From Prunus persica (lineage: Eukaryota > Streptophyta > Magnoliopsida > Rosales > Rosaceae), in NCBI RefSeq assembly GCF_000346465.2, contig NC_034009.1:14163792-14227791 (forward strand): DNA of 64,000 bases, in the 5' to 3' direction. Of the stretch, positions 45,161 to 56,856 are shown piece by piece. The stretch's first letter is position 1; each line of letters starts with the position of its first letter. The translations under genes were made by a program, and so were the position numbers. The notes under the pieces were generated by a model, which was given only the letters and a program-made list of their open reading frames with translations, searched no databases and was not told where the DNA came from.

Positions 45161-47119
45161 CTTAAACTCATGGATGAGCAATTAAATGAGATGCCAGAAG
45201 TTCCTCAAAATATGGACAATTATGTAAGGGCTTGAAGTCTCGAAATATGTACAGAAAATTGTAAAAATGTCCATACCATGAGCATGTATGGCTTTGGCCT
45301 GAAGTTCAAAATTTAACAGTGTTGAGAACCTGAAGTTCCAACAATTAAATGGACAACCCTTGAGGTATTATTGCAAATTGTGGTATGCCACATATTTCTT
45401 TGGCATAAGAAGATGATGAATTTAAAGTTCGATTTTGTTATAATCGACACCTCAAGGAAGAAATATATTTTGTGAATTCCGGTTGTTAAGAATACACCGC
45501 GAAATGGATAATATCAATATAAACCTCAAATAATGAATTGAGGCTCCCCACATATTTTGTTATATCTGGGCCGGAAGCCCATGGATCCAAATATATGAGA
45601 GATCCTGAACTTGAAGTTGTGGGTATATAGTAGTTAATGCTCTTCACTACTATATTGCGATATTATCATGGCTTTTACTCAATTCACATTTCATGTCCAT
45701 TTGAAAAGGGCAAATAAATTCTAAGTTTGTGCCCAGGCCAAAAGTTTCGGGCTACCATGCAATTTGGGAGAGACAATGTGGTTATTTGAACCTATAAGGC
45801 ACAAGGTTCCAAACCGTCATTTTGAAAAGACGTAAAAACCACAGGTGCAAGTTTAAGAATGTGCGCAATTATTATTACAGGAACATACAACAGATAGATT
45901 TTTTCCACCTGCAATGAAGGTGCAGGCCCTGTAAAATCTATAAAATTACATTATGTTCTGGAAGCCTCTGAAGGAAGCCATTTTTAAGAAGGTTTCGAAG
46001 AAAGTCTTAGGAAAACTAAAGTTTCAGAAAATGAAGAAATTTGAGTTGAAACGCAATTGCTCCAATCAAGTTTTGCAAAGGCAATATCTATAGACGAAAA
46101 TATGGCAATATCTTCATGATTCCAATATCTTCTCGAATCCACATATTATCTTTTTCTTTCCCAGAGTCCAAAACTTCACGTGGCCTCTAATAATGCCCGT
46201 CGGCACTTTCGGCGTTTTCAAGTATTATTTTCAAAGCCGATCTTCCTTTACGGATTTCACGGAGCTACTTTTTCAAAAGCATCCCGAGAATCTCGCAATT
46301 TTCCTATGGTTAATTTGAAATTCACCGGTTCTACCTATTCATTGTATTTGTGTATAAATGTGTTACTAACGAAATTTTCTTTGCAGAAGACATCCAGTTT
46401 ACTCCATTCCTAGTGATGCGATATCTACTTGTTTTCTTATCAGTAAGCACTTAATATGCCCGAGAAGCAAGACTATCTCTGATCATCCATTCAGGAAGCA
46501 AGACTATCCCTGATCATGTTTCCGCTATATCAGGGAACTGTGAAGGCGACCTTATGCTCTAATCTCCTGAGGTCCTTCTAGACTAGGAGAAATGAGAGCT
46601 TGTTGTCTGCTCCCACCAGCTTCCTTCCTTGATTGCTTACCTTACCTTGCAATCAATATCACAATCTTTTTGCATTTTTTCTCTTTTTATAACTCTCTGT
46701 TCATAAGAGATTTTATTTCTCTAGAATGAACATCTGAAGAATGAATCCATGAAGTAATCCTAACTATGAAGGTTATTTGACAGAGGCAAAAGAGTTGTGA
46801 TTTTTACTCTTGCAGGATATAACAAGATCATCAAGCGATACTTTATATTTACTGGGCCGATACGAGCTTGAATGATACTTGAGAAAAGTTTCTCCCACCT
46901 AAGGATGTAAGCAATACTTGTGTTATTTTATGCTTATATACCTATTTGATATTTTATCTTGAAAGGTAACCAAATGGGGAGATAAGTCCGTTCCAAAAGA
47001 ATGACTTGTATGTATCCATGAATTATTAACGCAAATTTTACAGATTGCAAGTTGGATACATTGATAATACACTGCACAGATTAAAGTCCCATAAGAACAA
47101 AATATGGGTATAGCAGTGA

Positions 47120-47300
47120 TCAATATGATGCACGCCTGTTGCGTAGCAAATGATGTGGATTGAAGTCCCGAAGGACAATCCTTTGACATGTCAATATTGA
47201 TATTATGCACGCCTAATGCGTAGCAAATTATATGGGTTAAAGTCCCATAAATTAATTGACATGTATGTATTAATCTGTGGCATGCCTGCAACATGACAGA
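47120..47300 (+). repeat. ~86-bp tandem units in the element interior
   Basis: GATGCACGCCTGTTGCGTAGCA (about 47126) and 'attatgcacgcctaatgcgtagca' (about 47210), each followed by 'gtcccRWaa', and a weaker third copy ('ggcatgcctgcaacatgaca', about 47279). These add to the repetitive non-coding make-up of this element. Confidence 0.6.
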
Positions 47301-48670
47301 TATATGGGTTCTAAATGTTCCAACTCTCTAAATGAAGAATATCCATGCCCTACTATAAAATAACGCTCCATTGGAGGTTATAATCCACATTCTCACATAA
47401 TAAAAGCCCCCTACAGTGGCTTGGGTACCCAAAAGCAAAGAAATGCTTATAATTGATGCATGCGCATGCAAATGAGAATGGTGGGATCATGAATTGATGA
47501 ATGACAATTTTTGGTTTTGGAGTAGCTACTCAAATCATCAATGGGCTGTGTTGATTGGAACCATGTTCAATTATTAAATGTCGACAATATCACTGGCCAA
47601 AATGGAATGAGGTAATTCCATTATAGATAAGAATGAACGTGAAGGAACAACCCACAGTACGAACCCCAAAATTTGTTAATACTGAAAGTTATACTTGGGT
47701 GTTCGGAATAAAAGGGAATATACCTACTTTGTATGACACACTGTTTCTGGCAGAAACAAGGAATGTTGGGTTTTCTCCATATTTACAGATTCAATTGTGC
47801 CCCCCTTATTACACAATTACGGAGACCAACATATTATCTTTAAGGGTTATTAAATGCACAGAGCATATCGCCAGAAGCGATTTCCTAAAGATGTATAAAT
47901 AGCTGGGTTAAAGCTATATAATGTGTCATAAAGTTTAATCCCTTTTAAACAAAATCCGTTGAGAGGATTGACATTGCATAAAGCAAGTCCCTAAAGGACA
48001 TGTGCTTGAAGCACAAAATTTGTACTCAATATTAATATGCATAAATTACCTCAGTGAGTACATTGATTAGAATGTGATTGCAACACATTAAAACTTCTGC
48101 AGAATTCACGAAATATTTGTCTCGACTTAAGGATCGAGCATTATGCCAACGAGATTCTTGCTTATACTAAGAAAGTATTGAAGCATTTTTATGAGGATTA
48201 TCCGTTGGACACTTTAAGGATTTTCCGGAAGTATATTGGACCGGACATCATATTTTCCAGATATGGCTCAACTCCATCACCATCATTTTGGGATGATGTG
48301 AGGTAGATTTGATGCTATCTCCGCATAACACCATGTATGGGCATATTCTTTCATATGATCTTACAAATAGCCCAAGTTTTGTTGGAAACGCGGACTCTGA
48401 AAATTTCTATGATTTACATAGAGATAGCTCACTGGAAATATATTTACTATATGAATTGTTGGTGGCTACATCATTCACTCACTCCGAAAGATTCTCACTC
48501 CAAAGATAGTTATGAAGACATCAGGGGGAGATATTAATCAGGGGGAGCATCCAGAAGTATGCTATACAGATTGTTGTACTCTTCTTTCTTCCTTCCATCA
48601 GTTTTCTACCTCACTAGGTTTTCTCCAAGCAAAGTCTGATGAAGCAACTGACATATTATTTGTGGTCTCC

Positions 48671-48679
48671 AAGGGGGAG
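48671..48679 (+). other. Polypurine tract of LTR element
   Basis: AAGGGGGAG lies directly before the right LTR start TGTTGTAAAG, the expected plus-strand priming site. Confidence 0.8.
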
Positions 48680-49198
48680 TGTTGTAAAGTATAAAGTAGT
48701 GGAGCCCACTTACTATTTGTTTGTAGACTTTGGTGCATGATTGTATTGTAGATTCACAGGTGGATTGTAGATTCACGGGTGTTATCCACCCTTTCCTTAT
48801 AAAAGGCTTCTCTCTTATGCAAAGAGAGATAGAAGAGAAGAAAAGAAGAGAAAGGGAGAAACGGAAAAAGAAGAGGAAAGAAACAAAGAAGAGGAAAGAG
48901 AGAAGAGGAAAGAAAGAAGGGAAAGAGAAAAGAGGAAAGAGAGAAAAGGAAAGAGACAAGAGGAAGATAAGGAAGAAAGAGGAAAGAGAGAGCAGAGAGA
49001 AATTATCCTAGAGAGAAAATTCAGTGAGCCACACATATTGTAAACACTAAAGTTGTAGCCCTATTATTTTACATAGTGGAAAAGTTACTACTGCTGCTCT
49101 CGGAGGACGTAGGCATAGCTGAACCTCGTTAAATACTGTGTCTCATCTACTTTACGTGCAGCTCAATATCCGCACATATTCCAGGTTATTTTACAACA
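48680..49198 (+). repeat. Right LTR
   Basis: 519 bp, same length as the left copy, with roughly eight substitutions seen (for example CTCCGAGG versus CTCGGAGG, TTCCCTATA versus TTCCTTATA, AGAGAAGG versus AGATAAGG). The TATA box here reads TTATAAAAG. It is followed by AAAAC. Confidence 0.9.
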
Positions 49199-49203
49199 AA
49201 AAC

Positions 49204-49811
49204 TCCCGATCAAGGCTCACCAAAAAAAAAACCAAAAACAAAAAGCTATATCGTGGTTATGTTAACATAATATAATATTATTTTATTATTTCAATAGAAG
49301 TTGGCGACGACTTTGGGCCGAGTTCAATTTTCATGTTACTATTTTCTTTGTGCCCATCATGTCCTCCTTATTTTTTGACATGTGTCATTTCAAAACTCTA
49401 ACTTTGTTAAATCTATTAATTTTTATTAAAATTAAATATACTAATTATACAAACGTGATTTCTTCATCTTCTCTGCAACCCAGCGGCAACAACCTCTGCC
49501 CCTACCGCCCCCAGCCTTCTTTTCTCCCTCTTAAAATTGCGGAACCAGATTAAGATTGTTGAACTGCCCAACCTAATCTCCACTTCGAGTGAATCATCAA
49601 CAGTGACGCTTGCTTGCCCTTCCTCACTAAATCAAAATTTTCTCTCCAAACAACCACAGGCACTCCGCCTCGACGACGCCGGAAAATCTTGAAAGGTCTC
49701 TTTTTTAGATTTTTCAGTTCTTCAAAGTTTCAGCCTTGGAGCCTTTTGATCTTTGCCACATCTGTTTCGTCCCAAAAATCAACCCTTGATTCTCCTCGGA
49801 TCATCTTCACA

Positions 49812-49864
<53 letters not shown>

Positions 49865-50187
49865 GGGTGGTGGAGACCGTGGGATGGTTATGGTGGTCAG
49901 CTGTTGGAGTTGGGTAGGTGGTTCCTCGGGGGCTATTGGGCTGTTGGGTTTTTACTTTTTTAGTTTTAATGTTTTTAATTGAATAATAAGTTAACAGATA
50001 GTTGAATGATAAGTTAACAGAGTTAGGTTAATTGTAAATGAGAGGACATGTGTCACAAAAATAAGGGAGAAACAAGGTGGCACGTGGAAAATGGCAACAG
50101 GAAAAATGAGCTCCCTTGGGTCAAGTCTCCTTTATTTCGTGTTTTTTTTAGTCTGACCTTTATTTCGTGTTTATGACAAAAAGAAAA
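49204..50187. other. Spacer with (GA)n microsatellite
   Basis: A (GA)n run lies at about 49817-49861. The GC-richer stretch 49480-49700 has short open frames without domains. 'tgaataataagttaacag' is doubled near 49980 and 50005. No gene recognised. Confidence 0.5.
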
Positions 50188-50399
50188 GAGTGCTGCTATT
50201 TCCACCCACCTGTCATATTTTCCAACTCACCTTATCTTTCCACCTACAATATAAATTTTAAAAAACACAATCCTATTTTTACACCCACCAATATTCCTAA
50301 AATACCCTTTTAATTATTATCTCATTTCCTCTCTTCTTTATTCTCTCTGCTCGTGTCTTCTCTCTCTGACATCCCATTCATCTCTCTCTCATTTTTGCT

Positions 50400-50605
50400 C
50401 TATCTCATTGTCATAACAGAGCTTGGACAGGAGCCACATGCTCCATGTAGCTTCAAGTGCACTACATTTCCTTCAATTTCATGTAATGCAACATTTCCCC
50501 CATCGGAAATCAGATATAGTCGGATTTCATCCAATACACTTTCAACATTCTCTGCAGTCAGTGACAACTCGACTGCTGAATTTGGAGTAGCAACTGCCTT
50601 AACCA
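50400..50605 (-). pseudogene. Captured exon of plastid-type NFU Fe-S scaffold protein
   Basis: After a splice acceptor (TGTACAG, cut at 50605) the exon reads [47 protein letters not shown] and [13 protein letters not shown], then meets a stop. This is the NifU-like domain of plant NFU2/NFU3-type proteins, with the CxxC (CGSC) that binds the iron-sulfur cluster intact. The remainder of the domain (normally continuing MGIERRL) and the second half are absent. A retained intron boundary means the exon was picked up as genomic DNA. Not expected to be functional. Confidence 0.82.
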
Positions 50606-50671
50606 CTGTACAGTAATGAAATAGATGACCATCAAACATCCAACTAGGGATAAGTAAAAAGAGACTCAGGG

Positions 50672-50954
50672 TCACAACATCCAATGATCATCTGTTTCTA
50701 GCTTTTTACCCTTTAATTGAAAAGGGCATCCACACTTTTTCGATCCTGCATGTCTTCTATCCTCATCCTTTATAGTTTTTTTTGGGAATTCGCTTTCTAT
50801 ATTCTCCATACCTCTCACAACCCAAAGTAACTCTAGGCTTCTTATTTCCTTTTCCACCTTGATCAGATCTTAAGGTCACAATAACAAAACCGTTCGCCCT
50901 TCCAACTTCACGAGCCCATCGTATTAATTCTTCTCTACTGTTAAATATCTGCAT
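50672..50954 (-). pseudogene. FAR1/MULE-type DNA-binding domain fragment
   Basis: Two overlapping minus-strand frames: 50763-50954 with FNSREELIRWAREVGRANGF, VIVTLRSDQG and RVTLGCERYGEYR; and 50672 to about 50775 with SKKCGCPFQLKGKKL and DDHWML. Together they resemble the N-terminal zinc-binding region (FAR1/WRKY-GCM1 type) found in plant MULE transposases and related proteins, here broken by one frameshift. It could be a remnant of the element's own transposase or captured sequence. Confidence 0.65.
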
Positions 50955-51102
50955 ATCACCAATTTCACATTATACATAAATTTACAAGAGTGTAAGAAAA
51001 AAAAAAATTACTTATTTCAATCAAACCTAATTGTAGACACCAAAATTTGAATTCTTGTGTTTACACTAACCCCATTTGTGGTAAATTCACTAGTACAATC
51101 CA

Positions 51103-51638
51103 CTATTTGTTCAAAGTCCATGTTACTACAACCAGAATATTCATCTCCTTGAAAAAAGAAAACAAGAAACAATAGTAAGAATATATCTCCCAAGAACAGG
51201 GCCTAAATCGTAGTAATACAGCGTAAAATATCACTAAATTTAATGACAAAGGCTGCTCAGCAAACAAAAGATGACCAACCCTTGAAACCAAAAGTTGGCT
51301 CACACTCCCCAATTTTTGAACATACCCAGCAAACTCTTTGCCCACCTTCCAATCTGCTTTAGCTCACGCTCCTCCATAGCTATAAGTCTCCCTCTTTCTC
51401 AAATATTAGTTCAACCTATTTTCCTGAAATATGATTCAAAACCGTAATAAAATTGTGTTTGATTGTTTTTCAAACTTTCTGGTCAGCATACCAGAAAGTT
51501 TGGAAGGTGGGCAAAGAGGTTGTCGACCAGCCCTTGAAACCAAAACTTGCTCATCACATCTTCATGCAAAATATCCCCCACCAACGACCCATTAACCCCC
51601 AAAGCCGCCTTCACCAAATCGTCGAATTGTTTATTCAT
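51103..51638 (-). pseudogene. Coding-like fragments of unknown origin in the element
   Basis: The minus-strand frame 51483-51638 (MNKQFDDLVKAALG, SLVGDILHEDVMSKFWFQG, LVDNLFAHLPNF, stop) looks coding but I do not recognise it. A related stretch lies at 51240-51345 in shifted frame: the nucleotides 'acccttgaaaccaaaa' occur at both 51275 and 51530, and 'ggaaggtgggcaaagag' at 51497 is present inverted at about 51333-51349. This suggests duplication and rearrangement of one captured exon. Confidence 0.4.
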
Positions 51639-52108
51639 CCCCAAGTTTTCAGATTTTTAATTTGTTTAATAAAAAAATTCAGAGTCCAAGAAATACTCAT
51701 CTCCCAGTGCTTTAAGTAATCCTAACGATCTTAGAAATTCTGTTCAAATAGGATTAACTTACCTTTTCGCCAAAATCTTACTCTTCAACATCCATTATGT
51801 TGTTTTCTTCTTCATAAACAATTTGGTTGAATGAATAGAAAGAGAAGAAAATTATTTGAGAATTGAGTTCTGAGCACTGAAAAGCCTTCTTCACCTTCTC
51901 ATGAGCAAGGAGTCGTATTCATGTGTTTTTTTTCTCTCTGTCAAACGATAGGGTTACTTGAGAATTGAGAAGTCTGCGTTTTTTTTTTCCTCTTTCTTCT
52001 TCCTTAAGTCCTTTTAAGTCATTTTACAATAAGGTTAAATTTGTCTTTAAAAGTTTAAAAATAAGGTGGGTGAGAAAATAGGATAGGTGGGTGGAAATAA
52101 CAGTACTC

Positions 52109-52661
52109 AAAGAAAATGAACCTTCCTGTGTAGGCCATGGCCCATGCCTTGCCCAACATATTTATAGACACACGTTGGCAGCGTGCAAATAATCATCAAT
52201 TATATTGAAGTGATGTGTACGTTTGTATATAAGCAAGCAATGTTGGTTGCAGGGATCAAACACATGACATTACATTCAAGAATAAACGTTTAACTACTTC
52301 AGTTACAAATTCTTACTAACGCGACGTGTAGGAGTTATAAATTCTTACTAACGCTACGTGTAGTTGTTAGACAATGGATTTAAATGAAATCACATATCCT
52401 AAAAGTGGAATGCAACTAAAATATAAGACCTGTAATTTACAAAAAGCGGTAGATTATAAAGTAAAAAGTAATTGGGAATTGCCGGGGAAAGTTTGAGTTC
52501 GATGTAAATGCACTATCTCACCAGATCTTATAATAGAATAACACTGCACCATCTGAAACGACAATACATTGGGACACAACAGAAAGAAACCATTCAAACA
52601 TAAACAAGTCTCTAATAATCTCCATATGAGATTTTAAGCTCTAAATCACACATACTTATTC
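52109..52661. other. 3' flank of nucleoredoxin gene
   Basis: Contains a 29-base tandem pair built on 'ttataaattcttactaacgc' followed by 'acgtgtag' (about 52307-52365). The minus-strand 3' untranslated region of the nucleoredoxin gene occupies its right part; GAATAAG just after the stop is a weak polyadenylation candidate. Confidence 0.5.
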
Positions 52662-55600
52662 TTAAGCTTTTTTACACACATCACCATCGCACGCCCATTC
52701 TTCTTGAGGAGGATCTTGTTCCTGCTTGGCATCACTTTTGGTTCCTTTATCTTCCTCTAATGCACATTTTGGGTGGAGATCAAAGTCACACGCCTCACAG
52801 TAGAATGACCACCCCTCTTCTCCTGGCTCATCGCACCCATCACATACATAATCTTTACGGCGAGCAAGCACGAGCTCATGCTCCTCATGCTGTGCACTCT
52901 TCAACTTCTCAGGCCACCCCTTTGCCATCTCCTCAAACTCTGCTTCTATCTCTTTCAGCCGCTCTTCAGTGAAAGGATAAGCATTTGCCCCATGCTGCAT
53001 AACGAGGTGTCTGGCTTCTTTTGTGACTGTTTGGCCAGTAGGACCAATGGCTATAAGCATGGGGATGCCTTGCACCTTGAATCTGCGGCTTAAGCATGCT
53101 TTTCTTGAGTCACCAAAGGGAAGAGCAAGCCATGGCATTCCAGAGAAAAACTCATCAAAAGCGTCTTGGTCTCTGTCACTAGAGATGAAAATAACTTCAA
53201 ATGCATCATCCTTTGCCTTAATCTTGTGGTAGGCTTCAAGAAGTTTTGGTAGAAAGGCACGGCATGGAGGGCACCAATGAGCTGAGAAATAAAGGAGGAT
53301 GTTCTTCCCTACCAGATCTGACACAGGAATCTGAATCCACAAATAATAGTTGTTATTCACTTATTACCCCAAACAGCACAAAAGCACACATACAAAGAGG
53401 TCACCTGCCCCGACAAAAGAAACCTGGGGGATTTTTGCCCCACAATGCACAAAAGAATGTCACTTTTGAAACCATAAAAGGGGGTTAAAAGCTATTGTCT
53501 TACCTCAGTTCCACCTTTTCCAATGACAAAGTTTCGATCCCCAGATATCAAAATTGACTCCAGGGTTTGAGCTTTCTCCTTTGCCTTTTCTATCTCAATG
53601 AGCTCTTCAAATTTCTCTGGGGTGAAGGGGTAAGCCAGAACCCCATGCTCTTCAATGGCCTCAGCAACGTTCTTACTAACAGTTTTACCATCTGCCCCAA
53701 TAATAACCAAAGTGGGTAAGGTTGAAAGCTCAAAGTATCGAGCCAACTTCCCAACATTTTTGTCCCCGATGGGCAAAGAAAACCAAGGCATGTTCTTAAA
53801 ATCTTGCTTGAATGATTCTTCATCATCATCAAGTGGTATTACCACAACCTCAAAGCTCTCTCCATTTGCTTTTAGCTTCTCATAAACCTCCAAAAGTTTT
53901 GGAGTAAAGTCAACACATGGACTGTATGCAGACAACGAAAAATAGAGACCCACGATCTTCCCTTCAAGTTCAGAGACAGGCACCTTAATATATGCGCACA
54001 TTGAGAACAACAGTCAGATTAGGGGCCAAATTACATTTTATGATACATGTATAAAATATGAGACTAGTAGTTAGTAGCATAAACAAGCAGTGACATTAAA
54101 ACTTACATTCTTTCCGTCATTTGAAATTACAAAGTCACGTAAGCGAGAGACCAAGATCGTTTTCAAGGACTGATCCCTTCTGGCTGCTTCTTCTTGATCA
54201 TTTAGTTCTTTTATCTTTTCTGGTGTAAAAGGGTAGCCGTCTACTCCATGCTCCTGAATAATCTCAACTCCACTGTCACTCAAAACTTTGCCATCTTCAT
54301 CAAGGATCACAAGATGGGGTATCCCTCTGACCTTGAACAGTTTATCCACGCGATCACGTGCCTCTGAATCAGAAAACGGAATTGCAAGCCACGGCATCTT
54401 GGAGAAGTACCCATTGAATGACTCATCATCTTCATCAGCTGAGATAAATACAACCTCAAAATCACCTTTGGGAGAAAGTTCATTGTAGACCTCCACTAAA
54501 GAAGGGGTGAACCGTCGACATGGACCGCACCATGATGCAGAAAAGTACAACCCAAGCTTTTTCCCTTTCAAGCTTTCAACTTTAATCTGCAAATCAAGAA
54601 TTTAACAAATGATTCCTCTCTCTCATATTATCCCCACAGGATCCTAAGGTATGACTACCAATGCCTATGCTCGATCCAAACCCCTCTACATCTTAAAAAT
54701 CAATCTTCTTTTCCACTATTTCAGTGAACTTTTCTAATCACTACTTTTAAATAAACCACGATTCGAATTAATACATTGTACAAATATCCGAACAGATTAG
54801 AATTTAAATTCATATATGCATAAAAACTATATATAACTATTGAGCATATATACACAAACAAATGCTGAATACAATTCACCCATCCCTGATATGAACTTAG
54901 CCTAACCCAATCCAAAACCTTGCAAACAGAGCAATTGAAGATAGTAACTTGGTTTTTCTTATGACACTCAAATTCAACCTCCATTTATTTTCTAGTTGCG
55001 AATACATCTATCTACCACTATGATGATAGACCAAATTCAAAGACCCCAAATTGACTCTAATTGGAAGATAAACAAATATTATAAAATTATTTAAAAACTT
55101 AATGCATGAAACTCTAAAACTCGATCTGCATTAAAGTAAAAATCACCCTATATTCTATTTGCAAATACATCTACCTACCAATGTGACGACATACCCAATT
55201 CAACGACCCCAAATTGACTCTAATTACACGACTCTCACAAATTTTCCCATGACCTGTATTTTCCATATAAATATGTAGAAAAAACTGATTTAAAAATCCA
55301 TATAAAGATTTATATTATTTTGACTTACCCTACGTTTTCTGGAAAAAAAAAAAAAAAAATTAAAGAAGCGCAAAACACGTTCTTTCTTCTTTGTTCTGTC
55401 GCTCAAAAAGCTTGTAGCTGCTGCCTCCTCCTCCGATTCTCCATCGCAGTGGAGGAAGGTGCGGCTTCAATTACAAAACCTAGCGTCACCGATTCCGAAA
55501 AGTGTGACCAACCCATCATTGAACATCCGCTTCAATACTCTTTGGGTGTGATTCGTGAATCTAATAATTCTTCTCTGATTCTTTCTTTGGTCTAAGAAAA

Positions 55601-56048
55601 AACAGATTTTTTTTTAAATTTTTTTGATTAACCTCCACGAAGCTCTCATATATGTTCATCTTTAGTTTTCAGATTGTAAACCACAGTATATTTTCTTCCA
55701 TCGGTTTTCATCGATGGGAACAAACCTCATGGTTTTATAGCTTTCTCTTCTGACAATCATCAAAATATGAACTCATCAATCAATTTACCGATTTGGGAAC
55801 GAAGGATAAGGCCTTGAAGACCGCCCAAGATCAAGACTTGTTAATCTTCGACTGCGAAAGTATCGTTGATTCGGTCTTCAGTTCTGAGGTGAAAATAATG
55901 TAAAACAATCAGATATTGAGAGGTGAAAATATACCTGATCACCATTGTTGCCGACAAGAAAGTCCCTCTCGGAAGAAGAAAGCAGCGAGCGAAAGTCGTG
56001 GGGTTCGCTGTTGACCAGCTCAGCGACGTTTTGTTTACTATCGGACAT
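52662..56048 (-). CDS. NRX1: Nucleoredoxin, three thioredoxin domains, complete
   Basis: Four exons on the minus strand: 56048-55935, 54586-54107, 53983-53504 and 53330-52662, with GT..AG introns in phase 0. The product is 580 residues. Exon 1 (38 residues, [11 protein letters not shown] to GNNGDQ) is below the usual ORF cutoff and joins to IKVESLKGK. Exons 2 and 3 are each exactly 480 bases and encode one thioredoxin-like domain each. Active sites: WCGPC (57-61); a degenerate AYSPC (217-221) lacking the first Cys; and WCPPC (377-381). The C-terminus (519-548) is a Cys/His zinc-binding DC1-like motif (CDGC, CEAC, HPKC). Nucleoredoxins are disulfide reductases of cytosol and nucleus; NRX1 protects antioxidant enzymes such as catalase. 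Length, domain order and the inactive middle site match plant NRX1. No defects were seen. Confidence 0.95.
54587..55934 (-). other. Intron 1 of nucleoredoxin with repeats and embedded exon-like text
   Basis: This 1,348-bp intron is much longer than the others. It holds a diverged tandem duplication of about 160 bases ('gaccccaaattgactctaatt' near 55034 and 55195). At 55340-55600 a poly-A run (55344-55360) is followed by GC-richer plus-strand text resembling a leader and start of a coding region, with the frame ...[20 protein letters not shown]..., which I do not recognise. Confidence 0.55.
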
Positions 56049-56163
56049 ACTGGTTTTCCCTGGGTTTTCTTCAACAGGATTGGATTACTCACCCTTCTTA
56101 TTGACCCTCACTTATACTCCTCTTCTTTCTTACGGACTTTGCTCTCCATTCCACCTCCTTGGC

Positions 56164-56171
56164 TATTTATA
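56164..56171 (-). promoter_or_regulatory. Likely TATA box of nucleoredoxin
   Basis: TATAAATA (minus strand, within CTATAAATAGCC) lies about 116 bases upstream of the ATG at 56048, a normal distance for a plant promoter with a leader of some 80-90 bases. Confidence 0.6.
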
Positions 56172-56856
56172 GCCACATATTTGTTTATCTTCTAGACAAT
56201 TTTGGCTGCTGACTTACTTTACTTTCCCATAATTCCTAGCCGACATAGCTTAGTTGAATCTATGGCTCTTAATAAACACTGAAATTGAATCCCACCAACC
56301 TCTACAACCGGTGAAGGAAGAAAGAGAAAAAAACAAACCAAAAAAGCTGACAGCATAGGCTATATAAAAAAGACAAAAAGCATGTGTACATATATATATA
56401 TATATATTTCTTTTGAGTTGATTTAATGCATACGAATAGTATGCTAGTTTTTTTTTTATTTATTAATTTCTCTTTTGGGTTGATGTTTATGTACATGAAA
56501 ACTTAAAGTAAGAATGTAATTAACTGAAAAAACCAATATAAATTTAAAGAAAATTACAATAAACAGAAAAATGTAAATATATTTATATTAAAATAATAAT
56601 AATAGGCATTAAAAAATTTGTTCCATGTTTTTCTTCCACTATTCTCACTTCTATTATTTCTCTATTACTCTACCAGTAACTATAAATAAATAAATAAAAT
56701 ATTTTAGTAAAATATAAAAATATTAGGAATGACCAAAATTAGGAAAAATAATAGAATGATCTAAAGTTTCAAAAAGTAGTTAGTAAAACATTAGATTTTT
56801 ACATGTCAAATATTTATCTATTTGTGGTTATGTTAAATTTCAATTTTAAGTAATCA
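56172..56856. other. Upstream flank of nucleoredoxin, AT-rich
   Basis: Probable promoter region on the minus strand, then AT-rich spacer with a (TA)n tract near 56390-56408. No gene recognised. Confidence 0.5.

Larger units (their letters stand above)
43515..49198 (+). mobile_element. Non-autonomous LTR retrotransposon, young
   Basis: 5,684 bp with 519-bp LTRs (43515-44033 and 48680-49198), TG...CA ends, and a perfect 5-bp target duplication AAAAC (43510-43514, 49199-49203). A primer region (CGTTATCAGCACGAG, from 44034) and a polypurine tract (AAGGGGGAG, 48671-48679) fix the orientation as plus. By eye the LTRs differ at about eight positions. The 4.6-kb interior has no open gag or pol; its longest plus-strand ORFs are under 90 codons. 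The primer region and the 'caagggggagtgttgtaa' junction resemble plant Ty1/copia elements, but no copia protein motif survives. Such an element must be moved by proteins of a relative. Confidence 0.88.
50188..52108. mobile_element. TIR transposon carrying gene fragments (Pack-MULE-like)
   Basis: Left end GAGTGCTGCTATTTCCACCC (50188) and right end, reverse complemented from 52108, GAGTACTGTTATTTCCACCC. The inverted repeats continue for about 46 bases with few differences (CACCT then T-rich, then ACTCACCTTAT versus CTCACCCACCTTAT). The element is flanked by the 8-bp direct repeat AAAGAAAA (50180-50187 and 52109-52116). It is 1,921 bp. The interior holds an NFU exon and a FAR1/MULE-like fragment, both on the minus strand. 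The 8-bp duplication fits hAT or a short MULE duplication; the captured fragments and long inverted repeats favour a Pack-MULE-type element. Confidence 0.8.
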
